From Carnobacterium inhibens subsp. inhibens DSM 13024 (GTDB lineage Bacteria > Bacillota > Bacilli > Lactobacillales > Carnobacteriaceae), in NCBI RefSeq assembly GCF_000746825.1, contig NZ_JQIV01000006.1, forward strand, positions 372,001 to 436,000: a stretch of 64,000 nucleotides of DNA, read 5' to 3'. The translations under genes were made by a program, and so were the position numbers. Shown in pieces: positions 28,741 to 40,000 of the stretch; position 1 is the stretch's first letter; each line of letters begins with the position of its first letter. The notes beneath the pieces are model-generated. The model was given only the letters and a program-made list of their open reading frames with translations. It was not told the DNA's origin and did no database searches.

Positions 28741-29307
28741 ATGAAAACAAGTAAAGTTCATAAGTTAACCATAGCAGCACTATTAGTAGCTGTTGGTATT
28801 TTAATACCGATGATTTCACCGATCAAAATTGTTTTAGAACCCGCTTCTTTTACATTAGCTAGTCACGTATCCATTTTTATAGCCATGTTTATCTCTCCAA
28901 TCATTGCTATAACGGTAGCATTAGGAACAGCTGTTGGATTTTTATTGGGTGGTTTTCCCATTATTATTACTTTAAGAGCATTGACGCATGTCGTATTTGC
29001 AGGTGTTGGATCTTATATTCTGCTCAAAAAACCTGAGATACTCCAATCAGCCGTAAAAACGCAACTCTTTTCTTTGTTTATCGGCTTCCTTCATGCTGTT
29101 TGTGAAGTAATTGTGGTTTCAGCTTTTTATTTTGGTGGAGAAATGACAACTGCTTACTATGCTCAAGGGTTTCTTCAATCGGTCTTCTTGTTAGTCGGAG
29201 TAGGTACCATTATACATAGCATGATTGATTTTATGCTGGCACATATTGTATGGAAAGCATTAATCAGTCGTAAAACATTTGCAGCAACTGTTGCAAAGTT
29301 AAAATAA
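28741..29307 (+). CDS. niaX: Niacin ECF transporter S component NiaX
   Basis: 188 residues, mostly hydrophobic with five to six membrane helices. It is an S-component type protein that would capture niacin and dock with a shared EcfAAT module encoded elsewhere. ATG 28741 has TAGGAG upstream; the longer frame from 28687 would run through the operator. The family-like N-terminus reads KLTIAALLVAVGILIPMISP. Niacin specificity comes from the NiaR neighbour and operators, not from a visible binding motif. A terminator follows. Confidence 0.82.
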   Translation: MKTSKVHKLTIAALLVAVGILIPMISPIKIVLEPASFTLASHVSIFIAMFISPIIAITVALGTAVGFLLGGFPIIITLRALTHVVFAGVGSYILLKKPEILQSAVKTQLFSLFIGFLHAVCEVIVVSAFYFGGEMTTAYYAQGFLQSVFLLVGVGTIIHSMIDFMLAHIVWKALISRKTFAATVAKLK

Positions 29308-29329
29308 ACAACTCATTCTGTTCAACTAA

Positions 29330-29380
29330 CCCTTATTCTTTAGAAACTTTCTTCGGTTTACTAAAGGATAAGAGTTTTTT
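29330..29380 (+). terminator. Terminator of niaX
   Basis: CCCTTATTCTTTAG near 29330-29343 pairs with CTAAAGGATAAGAG at 29361-29374 (one G-T pair and one end mismatch), then six Ts. Confidence 0.82.
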
Positions 29381-29734
29381 ATTTTCAGAAAAGTAACTTG
29401 ATTGATTCAACAAATAAAAAGGGGCGGTAAGGTTGAAATGATATCTTGCAATGAAGAATCTAAAATGTAGATTCTAGAAAAACAGTTATAGGATAAGAAA
29501 GCAATAACCATATAAATCCTAACGACTGTTATAAATACTAAATTGACTTTTGTGCATCAATTTTAAAATTTGTTTTATTGTACAAGATGTGCTAATATAA
29601 AACATGTATATTTCTGTCTGAGAATAGATTTTGTGAGTAGAGTCGCACTTGTTTTTTTGGTGCGGCTTTTAGAGACTTAATGTTATTTAGGATTAGGCGT
29701 AGCGTTCTTTATTTTTTAGTAAGAGGTGAACGAA
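29381..29734. other. Gap and leader before dnaG with hairpins
   Basis: No gene. It holds a perfect small hairpin GAATCTA-AAATG-TAGATTC (29457-29475) and the string TATAGGATAAGAAAG (29488-29502), identical to one before glyQS (21478-21492). An imperfect inverted repeat lies around 29484-29531. A terminator-like hairpin AGTCGCAC/GTGCGGCT (29641-29667) is followed by TTTT. The last could be an attenuator of dnaG-rpoD; no confident promoter was found. Confidence 0.55.
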
Positions 29735-31591
29735 TTGGCAATGATGATTCCAGAAGAAACGGTCAATAAAATACGACAAGAAACCAATATAGCGGATGTT
29801 GTCAGTCAATATGTTCAGTTGAAAAAGAAAGGAAAAAACCTATTTGGCTTTTGTCCATTTCATGAAGAACGAACTCCTTCCTTTTCAGTTACAGAAGAAA
29901 AACAAATTTTCCACTGTTTTAGTTGTGGACGAGGCGGAAACGTCTTCACTTTTCTAATGGAAGTTGATGGATTAACTTTTCCAGAGGCTGTTATTAAAAC
30001 AGCTGAAATGAGTCAAGTACAACTAGATGATTCTTTGGTGCAAAACCACGATCATAACAATCAAGCGACTGACTCAACAAAAGAAAAACTTATCCGCGTT
30101 CACGAAGATAGTGCTGAATTGTTTCATCACATTTTATTGAATACTAAAATTGGAGAAGATGCTCTAGACTATTTGACTCAAAGAGGATTGACTAGAGACA
30201 TAATTGATACCTTTAATATTGGTTTTGCTCCACAAGAAAGAACTATGTTGCATCAGTATTTAATTGGAAAAAATAATGAGCAAGAGTTATTGCAAAAAAC
30301 AGGTTTGTTTGTTGAAAAAGATAATGGAGATTTAATTGACCGATTTTACAATCGAATCATGTTTCCTATTCGAAATCAGCAAGGAAAAACGGTTGGTTTC
30401 TCTGGCCGGATTTTTCAACAAGACACTGAAGGAGCACCAAAATATTTAAATAGTCCTGAAACTCAGTTGTTTAACAAGCGAAATATTCTTTTTAACTTCG
30501 ATCTTGCACGAGCCTCTATCAGACGAGAAAAAGAAGTTATCTTATTTGAGGGTTTTATGGATGTAATCGGTGCTTGGCAAGCAGGGGTGACCAATGGAAT
30601 TGCTTCAATGGGAACCAGTCTGACAAATGAGCAGATTCATTTGATTGATCGAGTAACGGATCACGTATTAATTGCTTATGATGGAGATTCTGCAGGGATA
30701 GAAGCCACCAAAAGGGCTAGTGAACTTTTAGCGACAGAGACCAATTTTGATATTGAGATTATTCGTTTCTCTGAAGGTATGGATCCTGATGAATATATCA
30801 AAAAAAATGGGTCAGATGCTTTTAAAGAATTGATTGCTCACGGAAGAGATACACTATTTAGTTTCAAGATGGCTTATTACCGCAGATCGCTCAACTTATC
30901 AAATGAAAGTGAACGGTTAGGGTATATCGAAAAGATATTAACAGAACTGCTTAGTGTAACATCAGCTGTTGAAAGAGAACTTTATTTCAAGCAATTAGCG
31001 AATGAGTTTGAGCTTTCAATGGATTCTTTAAAAGAGCAATTTCAACAAAAGTTTCATGATTCTCGTAAAGAACGAACAAAAGAGAAGCATCAGCAAATGC
31101 AACAACGTTCTTCAATCGAGGTAACTGTTCCTCAAGTACAAAGGCAAAAAAGAAAGCCGGATAACATTGAATATGCAGAGCGTTTATTGTTAAATCGCCT
31201 ATTTCATTTTGAAGAAGCGTGGATAATCGTAAAAAACGCTGCAGATGAATTCCACTTTGCACACGATGAGTATCAGATGGTGTTTATTTTGTATGAGAGC
31301 TTCCGTGAACATACAAATCATGAAGGTTCGATTGATGCATTCATTGATTTTGTTAAAGAACCGGAGTTGAAAAATTTAATTGTTGAAATTGAACTGTTAT
31401 CTATCAGTGATGAAATTTCTACCAGAGAAGTTGAAGATTATTTAGATGTGATTTCAAGAAAATCCGTTCTTCAGACGCAGTTAAAGGAAAAACAAGAAGC
31501 CTTAACAGAAGCATCACGAAGAGGCGATAAAGAACAACTTCGAGTATTAATGATTGAAGTAGTCAATTTATCTCGATTATTGAAAAATTAA
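29735..31591 (+). CDS. dnaG: DNA primase
   Basis: Synthesises RNA primers at the replication fork. 618 residues from TTG 29735, which has AGAGGTG upstream and gives MAMMIPEETVNKI; GTG 29726 overlaps that site. The N-terminal zinc finger is CPFHEERTPSF...HCFSCGRGGNVF (about 37-62). The TOPRIM core has ILFEGFMDVIGAWQAG and YDGDSAGIEA. The C-terminal third is the helicase-binding domain. It is paired with rpoD 53 bp downstream, a reduced macromolecular synthesis operon. Confidence 0.95.
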   Translation: MAMMIPEETVNKIRQETNIADVVSQYVQLKKKGKNLFGFCPFHEERTPSFSVTEEKQIFHCFSCGRGGNVFTFLMEVDGLTFPEAVIKTAEMSQVQLDDSLVQNHDHNNQATDSTKEKLIRVHEDSAELFHHILLNTKIGEDALDYLTQRGLTRDIIDTFNIGFAPQERTMLHQYLIGKNNEQELLQKTGLFVEKDNGDLIDRFYNRIMFPIRNQQGKTVGFSGRIFQQDTEGAPKYLNSPETQLFNKRNILFNFDLARASIRREKEVILFEGFMDVIGAWQAGVTNGIASMGTSLTNEQIHLIDRVTDHVLIAYDGDSAGIEATKRASELLATETNFDIEIIRFSEGMDPDEYIKKNGSDAFKELIAHGRDTLFSFKMAYYRRSLNLSNESERLGYIEKILTELLSVTSAVERELYFKQLANEFELSMDSLKEQFQQKFHDSRKERTKEKHQQMQQRSSIEVTVPQVQRQKRKPDNIEYAERLLLNRLFHFEEAWIIVKNAADEFHFAHDEYQMVFILYESFREHTNHEGSIDAFIDFVKEPELKNLIVEIELLSISDEISTREVEDYLDVISRKSVLQTQLKEKQEALTEASRRGDKEQLRVLMIEVVNLSRLLKN

Positions 31592-31644
31592 TAAAATGAA
31601 ATTTAATCATAAGTACTAGTAAGATTGAAAGAGGAGGCTTTTTA

Positions 31645-32769
31645 ATGGCTGATAAAAAACCGAAAACAACAAAAAAAGCGTACGATAGTGAAGTAAAAGT
31701 GTTAATTAAAGAGTATAAAGCAGCAGGAACGATTCATTACGATGAGTTAACAAATAAAATAGTAACTCCTTTTTCTTTAAGTGTAGATGAAATGGATGAA
31801 CTTATCCAAACTGTTGAAGATGCAGGCGTTGGGGTAGTTGGAGACGATGGTGGCCCAACAGCTCGTCAATTGAAACTGAAAGAATTAAAAGCAGAAAAAG
31901 ATGCAGAGAAACCTGAAGACCTAACAGCTCCTCCTGGTGTGAAAATCAATGATCCGGTTAGAATGTATTTGAAAGAAATCGGACGAGTTAACTTATTAAC
32001 AGCTTCTGAAGAAGTTGAATTAGCAATTAAAATCGAAGAAGGCGACCAAGAAGCTCGTCAACGTCTTGCGGAAGCTAACTTACGTTTAGTTGTTAGTATT
32101 GCCAAGCGTTATGTTGGACGCGGAATGCAATTCCTAGATTTGATCCAAGAAGGTAACATGGGATTAATGAAAGCTGTTGAAAAATTTGATTACAAAAAAG
32201 GATTTAAATTTTCAACGTATGCAACTTGGTGGATTCGTCAAGCCATTACGCGTGCAATTGCCGACCAAGCTCGTACAATCCGTATTCCAGTTCATATGGT
32301 TGAAACAATCAACAAATTGATTCGTATCCAACGTCAATTGTTGCAAGATTTAGGCCGCGAACCAACTCCAGAAGAAATTGGAGCAGAAATGGATCTGCCA
32401 ACTGAAAAAGTTCGTGAAATTCTAAAAATTGCTCAAGAACCTGTTTCTTTAGAAACACCTATTGGGGAAGAAGACGATTCTCATTTAGGCGATTTTATCG
32501 AAGACCACGATGCAACTAGTCCAGCTGAAAATGCTGCTTATGAGTTGTTAAAAGAACAATTAGAAGATGTACTAGATACTCTGACAGACCGTGAAGAAAA
32601 TGTATTACGTTTACGTTTTGGTCTTGATGATGGACGTAATCGTACTCTTGAAGATGTGGGCAAAGTATTTGGCGTTACGCGCGAACGTATTCGTCAAATC
32701 GAAGCTAAAGCTCTTCGTAAATTACGTCACCCTAGTCGTTCTAAACAATTAAAAGACTTTTTAGAATAA
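31645..32769 (+). CDS. rpoD: Primary sigma factor SigA/RpoD
   Basis: Housekeeping sigma factor of RNA polymerase. 374 residues. There is a Lys-rich region 1.1 and region 1.2 with [11 protein letters not shown]. Region 2 carries [31 protein letters not shown] and the -10 recognition helix [18 protein letters not shown]. Region 3 and region 4.2 ([20 protein letters not shown]) complete it. AGAGGAGG precedes the ATG. It ends before a strong terminator. Confidence 0.98.
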   Translation: MADKKPKTTKKAYDSEVKVLIKEYKAAGTIHYDELTNKIVTPFSLSVDEMDELIQTVEDAGVGVVGDDGGPTARQLKLKELKAEKDAEKPEDLTAPPGVKINDPVRMYLKEIGRVNLLTASEEVELAIKIEEGDQEARQRLAEANLRLVVSIAKRYVGRGMQFLDLIQEGNMGLMKAVEKFDYKKGFKFSTYATWWIRQAITRAIADQARTIRIPVHMVETINKLIRIQRQLLQDLGREPTPEEIGAEMDLPTEKVREILKIAQEPVSLETPIGEEDDSHLGDFIEDHDATSPAENAAYELLKEQLEDVLDTLTDREENVLRLRFGLDDGRNRTLEDVGKVFGVTRERIRQIEAKALRKLRHPSRSKQLKDFLE

Positions 32770-32778
32770 AATGAGTGA

Positions 32779-32818
32779 AGGCCGCCTAAATAAGTTCGTT
32801 TATTAGGTGGCCTTTTTC
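32779..32818 (+). terminator. Terminator of dnaG-rpoD
   Basis: AAGGCCGCCTAAATAA pairs with TTTATTAGGTGGCCTT (two wobble or mismatch positions), small GTTCG loop, then Ts. Confidence 0.88.
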
Positions 32819-32834
32819 TATGGGAACAGATAAA

Positions 32835-32865
32835 TTGTACGTTTAATAAGAAAAACTGGTATAAT
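32835..32865 (+). promoter_or_regulatory. Extended -10 promoter before the uncharacterised gene at 32896
   Basis: TTGTAC at 32835-32840, 19 bp, then TGgTATAAT (TATAAT 32860-32865). The TGn extension compensates for the long spacer. Confidence 0.65.
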
Positions 32866-32895
32866 AAACGATGTAGGAATGAAGGGATGAATGAC

Positions 32896-33354
32896 ATGTT
32901 ATCATTTGAAGAAAAAAAGGCTATCTTTGATAGTTACGAGGAATTAACGGCAACAAAAGTATCGATGAATCGATTGAACTACCATTTTAAAGACAGTGCA
33001 GTACCTAAAACAATGGCGATACGTTTCCTTCACCCGAATGGAAATGCGCTGATTTATGCAGGTTATTTGCCTAAAGAGGAAACAGATAAAGGATATGTTT
33101 CTGTTAGAGACGAAACGGAAGAAACGATTCGTTCTATGGTGGATCAAGCAATTGCTCACTTAAAGAAAACAGCTGATGGATATGAAGAAGGCTATACTGA
33201 ATTATGGTTTGACAATAAAGGCGACATTTTACGGTTGGTTTATGATAATCCGACATGGGTGGTTGCCTTACCAAATGATCAAGTTGAAGGAGTTTTTAAT
33301 ACTAAAGATGCCGCAGAAGGCTATTTGATGGATGAGGAATTCTTCGAAGGATAA
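32896..33354 (+). CDS. Conserved-looking protein of unknown function
   Basis: I do not recognise this family. The start could be 32887 or 32896; AAGGG at 32882-32886 fits 32896 better, giving 152 residues. The protein is soluble and acidic (pI clearly low), with no signal peptide, membrane segment or cysteine cluster. Notable stretches are MAIRFLHPNGNALIYAGYLP, a helix rich in Glu/Asp (RDETEETIRSMVDQAIAHLK) and WFDNKGDILRLVYDNP. It has its own extended -10 promoter and lies 32 bp before trmK, so it may be transcribed with trmK, the Nif3 gene and pepT. Confidence 0.75.
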   Translation: MLSFEEKKAIFDSYEELTATKVSMNRLNYHFKDSAVPKTMAIRFLHPNGNALIYAGYLPKEETDKGYVSVRDETEETIRSMVDQAIAHLKKTADGYEEGYTELWFDNKGDILRLVYDNPTWVVALPNDQVEGVFNTKDAAEGYLMDEEFFEG

Positions 33355-33386
33355 AGAAAAATCACTAAATGAAAGAAGTGTTGAGT

Positions 33387-34091
33387 ATGGACGAAAGTCA
33401 ACTATCCTTGCGTTTAAGTAGTGCTGCGGCTTATGTTGAACCAGGAGATCGTTTAGCGGATATCGGTTCTGATCATGCTTATCTACCTTGCGCTATCGTT
33501 AGCAAAGACCCTACTGTTTTTGCCATAGCAGGTGAAGTTGTGGATGGACCATTTCAAGCAGCGAAAAATCAAGTTCAGCGTCTTGGATTAACAGATCAAA
33601 TCAGCGTTCGGTTGGGAGACGGTTTAGAAGTTCTCTCTTCAAAAGATGAAGTGAGTGTGATTACGATTTGTGGTATGGGAGGATCGTTAATTGCTTCTAT
33701 CTTAGATAATGGGTTCAATAAAGGTCATTTAACAGGGGCCGAACGCTTGGTCTTGCAGCCTAACGTAGGAGAAAGAACCTTGCGTGAGTGGTTAGTAAAC
33801 CATCAATATTCCGTCATATCTGAAGAGATCATTGAAGAAAATGATAAGATTTATGAGTTGATGGTTGCCAAAAAAGTACCTTCAAAAAAAATAACCGCAA
33901 CAGAAACTGATTTAACATTTGGCTTTTATTTAAAAGATGAACAGTCAGCTGTTTTTAAAAAGAAATGGCAACGGGAACTTGAAAAAAACCAATATATTTT
34001 AAATAGTTTAACAAAATCAAGTACAGATCAACAAGCTAAAATAAAACAGTTCCAAGCAGAAATTCAAAAAATAGAAGAGGTGCTAAAATGA
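33387..34091 (+). CDS. trmK: tRNA (adenine(22)-N1)-methyltransferase TrmK
   Basis: SAM-dependent enzyme that methylates A22 of tRNA. 234 residues from ATG 33387; an in-frame ATG at 33369 is possible but would add six atypical residues. SAM motif I is ADIGSDHAYLPC (24-35). CGMGGSLIASIL is the following family motif and LQPNVGERTLREWL the next. The C-terminal coiled coil (about 185-234) is typical. It overlaps the Nif3-family gene by 4 bp (ATGA), the standard Firmicutes pair. Confidence 0.92.
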   Translation: MDESQLSLRLSSAAAYVEPGDRLADIGSDHAYLPCAIVSKDPTVFAIAGEVVDGPFQAAKNQVQRLGLTDQISVRLGDGLEVLSSKDEVSVITICGMGGSLIASILDNGFNKGHLTGAERLVLQPNVGERTLREWLVNHQYSVISEEIIEENDKIYELMVAKKVPSKKITATETDLTFGFYLKDEQSAVFKKKWQRELEKNQYILNSLTKSSTDQQAKIKQFQAEIQKIEEVLK

Positions 34092-35212
34092 CCGAGACCT
34101 ATGGAAATGAGTTTGTTCAAAAATTTGAATCATTTGCTCCAAAACAACTAGCTGAATCTGGAGATCCAGTTGGACTAGCTGTCGGAACATTAAATAAACC
34201 GATAAAAAAAATGATGATCACATTGGATGTACGTCCTGAAGTGGTGCAAGAAGCGATCGAACAACATGTCGATTTTATCTTTGCTCATCATCCGCCTATT
34301 TTTAGACCTTTAAAAAACTTAGCAACTGATGATGCACAAAATAAAATGCTTGCTGATTTACTTAAAAATGATATAACGGTTTATTCCGCGCATACAAATT
34401 TAGATGTGGCAACAAATGGTATGAATACATGGTTAGCTGATGAAATTGGGTTAAAAGAAACAGAAATCATGCACGTAACAAAAAGACTTTCTTATAAAAA
34501 AATTGCAGTATTCGTCCCGAAAGAAAATGAAGAAGAAGTTCGAAAAGCATTAACAGCTGCTGGAGCGGGTCAAATTGGGCCGAATTACAAAGATTGCACG
34601 TATACATTTGAAGGTATTGGACGATTTACACCAATCAATCACGCTAATCCGACTATTGGCGAAATCGATCAAGTTGAACAAGTATCTGAAGCTCGTATTG
34701 AAGTCGTTTTTCCAGAACATTTGACACAAACAATTGAGAAAGCTTTATTTGAGGCTCATCCTTATGAAGAACCACCTTACGATTTGTATACCATTGAGAA
34801 CTTTGTCGATGAATACGGATTGGGAAGGGTCGGAAATCTAGCAGAACCGATTTCAGTTCAGGAATTTGCTCAAAAGGTAAAAGATGTTTTTGGTGTGACT
34901 GGTTTGCGCTACATTACACCGGATAATCAAAAATTGATCCAACGCGTAGCAGTTTGTGGGGGAGACGCTGGGAAATATTATCCAGAGGCTCTTAGAAAAA
35001 AAGCAGATGTCTTCATTACTGGAGATGTTTATTACCACACGGCACACGATATGTTAGCGGATGGTTTGACGGTTATCGATCCTGGGCATCACATTGAAAG
35101 TATTTGCAAGCCAAGATTAGCTGACTTGTTTACACAATGGAAAACCGAAGCAAATTGGAATTTTGATATTATTCAGTCATCAATAAATACTAATCCTTAT
35201 GAGTTCATTTAA
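34088..35212 (+). CDS. Nif3-like dinuclear metal protein (YqfO type)
   Basis: 374 residues: a split Nif3 domain with an inserted CutA/PII-like domain at about 130-235 (with [15 protein letters not shown] at its end), the YqfO architecture. Metal-site motifs are [13 protein letters not shown] near residue 63 and [10 protein letters not shown] near 325. Often annotated GTP cyclohydrolase I type 2, but its physiological function remains unsettled. It is translationally coupled to trmK by the ATGA overlap. pepT starts 28 bp downstream. Confidence 0.92.
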   Translation: MTETYGNEFVQKFESFAPKQLAESGDPVGLAVGTLNKPIKKMMITLDVRPEVVQEAIEQHVDFIFAHHPPIFRPLKNLATDDAQNKMLADLLKNDITVYSAHTNLDVATNGMNTWLADEIGLKETEIMHVTKRLSYKKIAVFVPKENEEEVRKALTAAGAGQIGPNYKDCTYTFEGIGRFTPINHANPTIGEIDQVEQVSEARIEVVFPEHLTQTIEKALFEAHPYEEPPYDLYTIENFVDEYGLGRVGNLAEPISVQEFAQKVKDVFGVTGLRYITPDNQKLIQRVAVCGGDAGKYYPEALRKKADVFITGDVYYHTAHDMLADGLTVIDPGHHIESICKPRLADLFTQWKTEANWNFDIIQSSINTNPYEFI

Positions 35213-35240
35213 AAACAATGTTGAAAGGAAGTTAATTCTT

Positions 35241-36476
35241 ATGTATGAAAATTTAGTCCCTCGTTTTATTCGTTATGTAAAAACAGAAACACGTTCTGAT
35301 GAAAATAGCACAACCATTCCATCTACGCAAAGCCAAGTCGCATTTGCTAAAACGTTAATGGAAGAATTAAAAGACCTTGGTTTAAGCGATATTGCCTATA
35401 ATGAAGCCAATGGTTACGTTACGGCAACTTTGCCTAGCAATACAGAAAAAACAGTTCCCACAGTAGGCTTTATTGCTCATATGGATACGGCCGATTTTAA
35501 TGCTGAAAATGTGAATCCACAATTTCATGAAAACTATAATGGAACAGCAATCGTTTTAAACGAAGAACAACAAGTTGTTTTAGATCCAAAAGATTTTCCT
35601 AATCTGAAAAATTACGTTGGGCAAACATTGATCACAACAGATGGAACAACGTTATTAGGAGCCGATGACAAAGCAGGAATCGCTGAAATTATGACAGCTA
35701 TGGAAGTATTGATCAATGATGATTCAATTGAGCATGGTGATATTCGTGTTGGGTTTGGACCAGATGAAGAAATTGGGATCGGGGCAGATCGTTTTGATGT
35801 TCCGGGTTTTAATGCAACATTTGCGTACACAATGGATGGCGGACCTGTTGGCGAATTAGAATTTGAAAGTTTTAATGCAGCTTCAGCTATTGTAAAGATT
35901 CAAGGTAAAAATGTTCACCCTGGAACGGCTAAAAATACAATGGTCAATGCAGTAAAAATTGGAATGGCTTTTGATGCTTTATTGCCTCAAGATGAAGTAC
36001 CAGAGAAAACAGATGGACGTGAAGGATTCTATCACTTAGTTGGAATCACTGGTGAAGTAGACGAAGCGACTTTGACTTATATTATTCGCGACCATGACCG
36101 TGAGCAATTTGAAGCGCGTAAAGCCTTTATGTTGGAACAAGTTGCAACATTAAATAAAGAATATGGCAGTGAACGAATCACGATCGAATTAAATGATTCT
36201 TACTACAACATGGGTGAGATCATCGAAAAAGATATGACTGTAGTTGATATAGCTGAAGAAGCGATGAAAAATCTTTCTATCGAGCCGATCATTGAACCGA
36301 TTCGTGGCGGTACAGATGGATCTAAGATTTCATTCATGGGTCTTCCGACACCAAATATTTTTGCCGGTGGAGAAAACTTCCATGGCCGCTATGAATTTGT
36401 AGCAGTGGAAAGCATGGAAAAAGCGACTGCTGTTATTGTTGAGATCGCTCGTTTGAACGCTTTAAAAGGAGCATAA
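35241..36476 (+). CDS. pepT: Peptidase T (tripeptide aminopeptidase)
   Basis: Zinc M20-family enzyme that removes the N-terminal residue of tripeptides, in the cytosol. 411 residues from ATG 35241 with AAAGGAAG upstream; a longer frame would overlap the Nif3 gene. Metal and catalytic motifs are [23 protein letters not shown] and [13 protein letters not shown]. The dimerisation insert and the C-terminal [21 protein letters not shown] follow. Peptide use is important in lactic acid bacteria. Confidence 0.95.
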   Translation: MYENLVPRFIRYVKTETRSDENSTTIPSTQSQVAFAKTLMEELKDLGLSDIAYNEANGYVTATLPSNTEKTVPTVGFIAHMDTADFNAENVNPQFHENYNGTAIVLNEEQQVVLDPKDFPNLKNYVGQTLITTDGTTLLGADDKAGIAEIMTAMEVLINDDSIEHGDIRVGFGPDEEIGIGADRFDVPGFNATFAYTMDGGPVGELEFESFNAASAIVKIQGKNVHPGTAKNTMVNAVKIGMAFDALLPQDEVPEKTDGREGFYHLVGITGEVDEATLTYIIRDHDREQFEARKAFMLEQVATLNKEYGSERITIELNDSYYNMGEIIEKDMTVVDIAEEAMKNLSIEPIIEPIRGGTDGSKISFMGLPTPNIFAGGENFHGRYEFVAVESMEKATAVIVEIARLNALKGA

Positions 36477-36478
36477 AG

Positions 36479-36739
36479 ATGATTTTTTTATGGATCTATC
36501 TGCTTTTGTGCAATAGTTTATTATTTGTACTGATGCGTGTAGATAAACAAAAAGCCATAAAACATCAATGGAGAATCCCTGAAAAAACACTTTTATTTTT
36601 AGGCCTCATTGGTGGTGGAATAGGCGGTATCTTAGGGATGCGACTGTTTCGACATAAAACGACAAAAATTTCTTTTAAGTTTACATTTGCTTTAGGAACG
36701 CTTTTAGCTGTTTTAATGTTGGTGTATGTTAATTATTAA
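36479..36739 (+). CDS. DUF1294 small membrane protein
   Basis: 86 residues with about three membrane helices: the N-terminal FLWIYLLLCNSLLFVL, the middle LFLGLIGGGIGGILGM and the C-terminal FALGTLLAVLMLVYV. The conserved DUF1294 signature is DKQKAIKHQWRIPEKTL...GGIGGxLGMxxFRHKT. Function unknown. It starts 2 bp after the pepT stop, with AAAGGAG in the end of pepT, so the two are co-translated. Confidence 0.85.
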   Translation: MIFLWIYLLLCNSLLFVLMRVDKQKAIKHQWRIPEKTLLFLGLIGGGIGGILGMRLFRHKTTKISFKFTFALGTLLAVLMLVYVNY

Positions 36740-36743
36740 TAGT

Positions 36744-36777
36744 AGTGGGGTTGAGACACAAGTCTCAACCTCTTTTT
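36744..36777 (+). terminator. Terminator after the pepT-DUF1294 unit
   Basis: GGTTGAGAC (36749-36757) pairs with GTCTCAACC (36762-36770), 4-nt loop, then a T run. Confidence 0.88.
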
Positions 36778-37040
36778 GCTGTGTTATGAATCATTAGCCT
36801 AAAACGTGCTCATTTTTATGTGGAATGCCCATCACGTAAAAGTGGGCTTCAAAACTAACGTCACTCTTTCGTCAACTGTAGTTTCACAAAAAAAGTTGAA
36901 TTGTCTTATTTTTGAAGAGAACTTAATTTTCTGATTCATAAATTAAAGAATGGAAATGACACCTATTTCTCTCCTCATTATTATTTTGCGTATGTTAAAA
37001 TAAGAGAGAATTGAGTTGAATGAGAGGATGTGTGAATACA
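36778..37040. other. Intergenic region before addB
   Basis: No gene or clear promoter. Only a weak hairpin GCCCA/TGGGC around 36827-36847. The last 20 bases hold the addB binding site AGAGGATG. Confidence 0.4.
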
Positions 37041-40000
37041 ATGGGATTGCAATTTGTATTAGGCCGTGCGAACCGAGATAAACGATCTGTACTATTGGAT
37101 GAAATAGCAGAAAGTCTGACAAAAAATAGTGAAGAGTCTATCTTTTATTTAGTTCCGGACCATATTAAATTCCAAGCGGAAATGACTGTTTTGGAAAATT
37201 TAAGTCAATATCCTTATTTTAAAAAGAAACCCATAATGGGTATGATGCATTTACAAGTATTCAGTTTTACACGTTTAGCTTGGTATTGGTTAAAAGATAC
37301 AGATATTTATGCTAAACCACAATTGACGAACACTGGATTATCGATGCTGATCCGTAAATTGTTGATCGAACATGAAGAAAAATTGACCATTTACCGTGGT
37401 GAAGTTCGAAAAGAAGGCTTTGTGCAACAGATGACAGATCTGTTTTTAGAGTTGCGTGGTGGACGCATTAGACAAGAAGATTTGGATCAAATGATGATTA
37501 ATTTAGGGAATACACCTAAAGAAGCGGATTTTAAGTTAAAATTACAAGATTTATCTTTGATTTATCAAGCATTTGATGCAGCTTTATTGAATAAATATAT
37601 TGAATCGGAAGACATTGTTTCTGCTTTGATCCAAAAAGTGGAAGAATTGGATTTATCTCAAACGACTATTTATATTGAAAGTTACTATCAATTTACAGCT
37701 CAAGAACAAAGTCTTGTGTTAGCTTTAATGAAAGCTGCTAAAAACGTGACAATAGCCTTGACCATAGATAAGGCGTACGCCGTTGAAAGACCTGAAATGT
37801 ATAATTTGTTCCAGACGACAGGTATGACTTACTATAAATTGTATCAATTAGCTCGCCAGAATAATGTTCCAGTCTATAAAGACAAAATTATTCAAGTAAA
37901 AGACCAAGCTTATTGTGAGGAATTGAATCAACTGGAAGAGTTTTGGGTTGAGTCAAGTCAACTTACACCGACGAATACGGATGCTATTAACTCAACTCAC
38001 TCGATGGGCAACTGTATTGAGGTATGGGCAGCAGAAAATAAACAAGCTGAAGTAACACATGTGGCTAAAGAAATTCGTAAATTAGTCGCATCTGGCAACT
38101 ATCGCTATAGGGATATTCTCGTTCTTACTCGAAATATGGATGATTATTTATCTATTATAGAACCACTATTTACGAATCATGCAATTGAACTTTTTATTGA
38201 TAGTGCAGAATTGATGAATCAGCATCCGTTAATAGAAGTTATTGATGCTTTAGTCAATATTTATAAACGGAATTGGCGGTATGCAGATGTTATGAGACTG
38301 CTCAGAACAGAGCTGGTCATTCCAATAACTGAAGGGGAAGAATCACTTTCTAAAGAACGAAGTCAACGAGTGAGTCAATTGGTATACCATACGCAAAAAT
38401 TTAGAGAACGCGTAGACATAACTGAGAATGTTCTATTGGCGTATGGATATGAAGGCTACCAGTGGACGAAAACCGATCCATGGCATTACACACGCTATTT
38501 CTATGAAGATGCAGAATTTCAATCGGATAATGATCAACGTATTGAGCAAATAGCTAACTCCGTCAAAACAGATCTTACAGCATTAATTGTTCCCTTTTTT
38601 AAACGTTTAGAAAAAGCTCAAACGAGTAGAGAAGCCGCTAAAGAGCTGTATTTATTTATGGAAAAAGTTGGTATAAAAGATCAAATAGGTTTTTGGAGAG
38701 ATCAAGCAATTGAAAATAATGATCTTGAAGAAGCACGTAAACATGAACAGACATGGCAGACATTTTTACAGTTGCTAGATGAATATGTGGAAGTATTAGG
38801 GGATGAACCTTTCGATTTAGATAGTTTCCATGCCATATTGATGACTGGGTTCGATAATGCTACTTATAGTATGGTTCCGCCAAGTATCGATCAAGTTACA
38901 TTTTCTGGGATCGAAGGAACTCGTATTGGAACGGCTAAAGTTACCTTTATGTTGGGGGTTACAGATGCTCATTTACCTGCTAAAACAGAAAATAAAAGTA
39001 TTTTAACGGAAGAGGACCGTGATTTCTTTTCACTTTTCTTAGATGAAACGCAGTATTTAAAACCAACTGTTGAAGCTGTTATGGCATCAGAACCATTTAT
39101 TGCTTATCAAGCATTTTTAGATTCTTCAGAAAAACTAATATTCAGTTACCCAACGAGCGACGAAACAAAAAATGGACCGAAATTATCGCCTTATGTGGAT
39201 CGAATTGCTAAAGCATTTGCTCTGCCGATCCAATCGAAATTAATGGATGTTACGTCAGTAGAAACGCCTAGTGAGCGAGACTTAATGGATTTTGTTGGGA
39301 CAAAGAAAACAACAATGAGTCAGCTCTTAATGGTCTTACGCAAAGAGCAAGATCAAAGAGGCCAATTAACTGCTTTTTGGCAACACTTGTACTATGAGTT
39401 TAAAAGAGATAAACAAGTTGCCCGAACGTTTAATCATTTGCTGGTCAGTTTAGTCAAAAAGAATTTGCCAAAACCGCTTAAACCCGAAATCGCAACGGAT
39501 CTATATGGAAAAGATCTGTATTTATCGGTTTCACGTTTAGAAGCTTTTTATGCAGATCATTACGGACATTTTTTAACTTATGGATTGAAATTGAAAGATC
39601 GAGATGTCTTTGAACTTTCTCCAGCAGGTACAGGAGAATTTTTCCATGATGCCCTGGACCATCTTTTTAAAATAGTCATTCAAAAAAATCTAACTCTAGA
39701 TCAGTTAAACGAAGAAACCCTTGAACAACTGACAACAGAGGTTTTAAATGAACTTTACGGCAAACCAAAGTTCTCAATTCTAACGGCGTCTAACCGTATG
39801 AAATACATTCGCGATCAATTAGGCGCAACCATCAAAAAAATGGTGTGGGTCATTGGAAATCAAAGCCGGCGTACCAATATGAAAAATATTCAAACAGAAG
39901 TATTGTTTGGACAAGTTGCGAATCAACAAGGGATCAAAGGATTGTCTTTTCCGCTGAACAATGGCGGGACTCTTCATTTGCGTGGGAAAATAGATCGTGT

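Noticed and set aside
36827-36847. GCCCA...TGGGC hairpin before addB
   Set aside because: Only five base pairs with an 11-nt loop; too weak to call regulatory.
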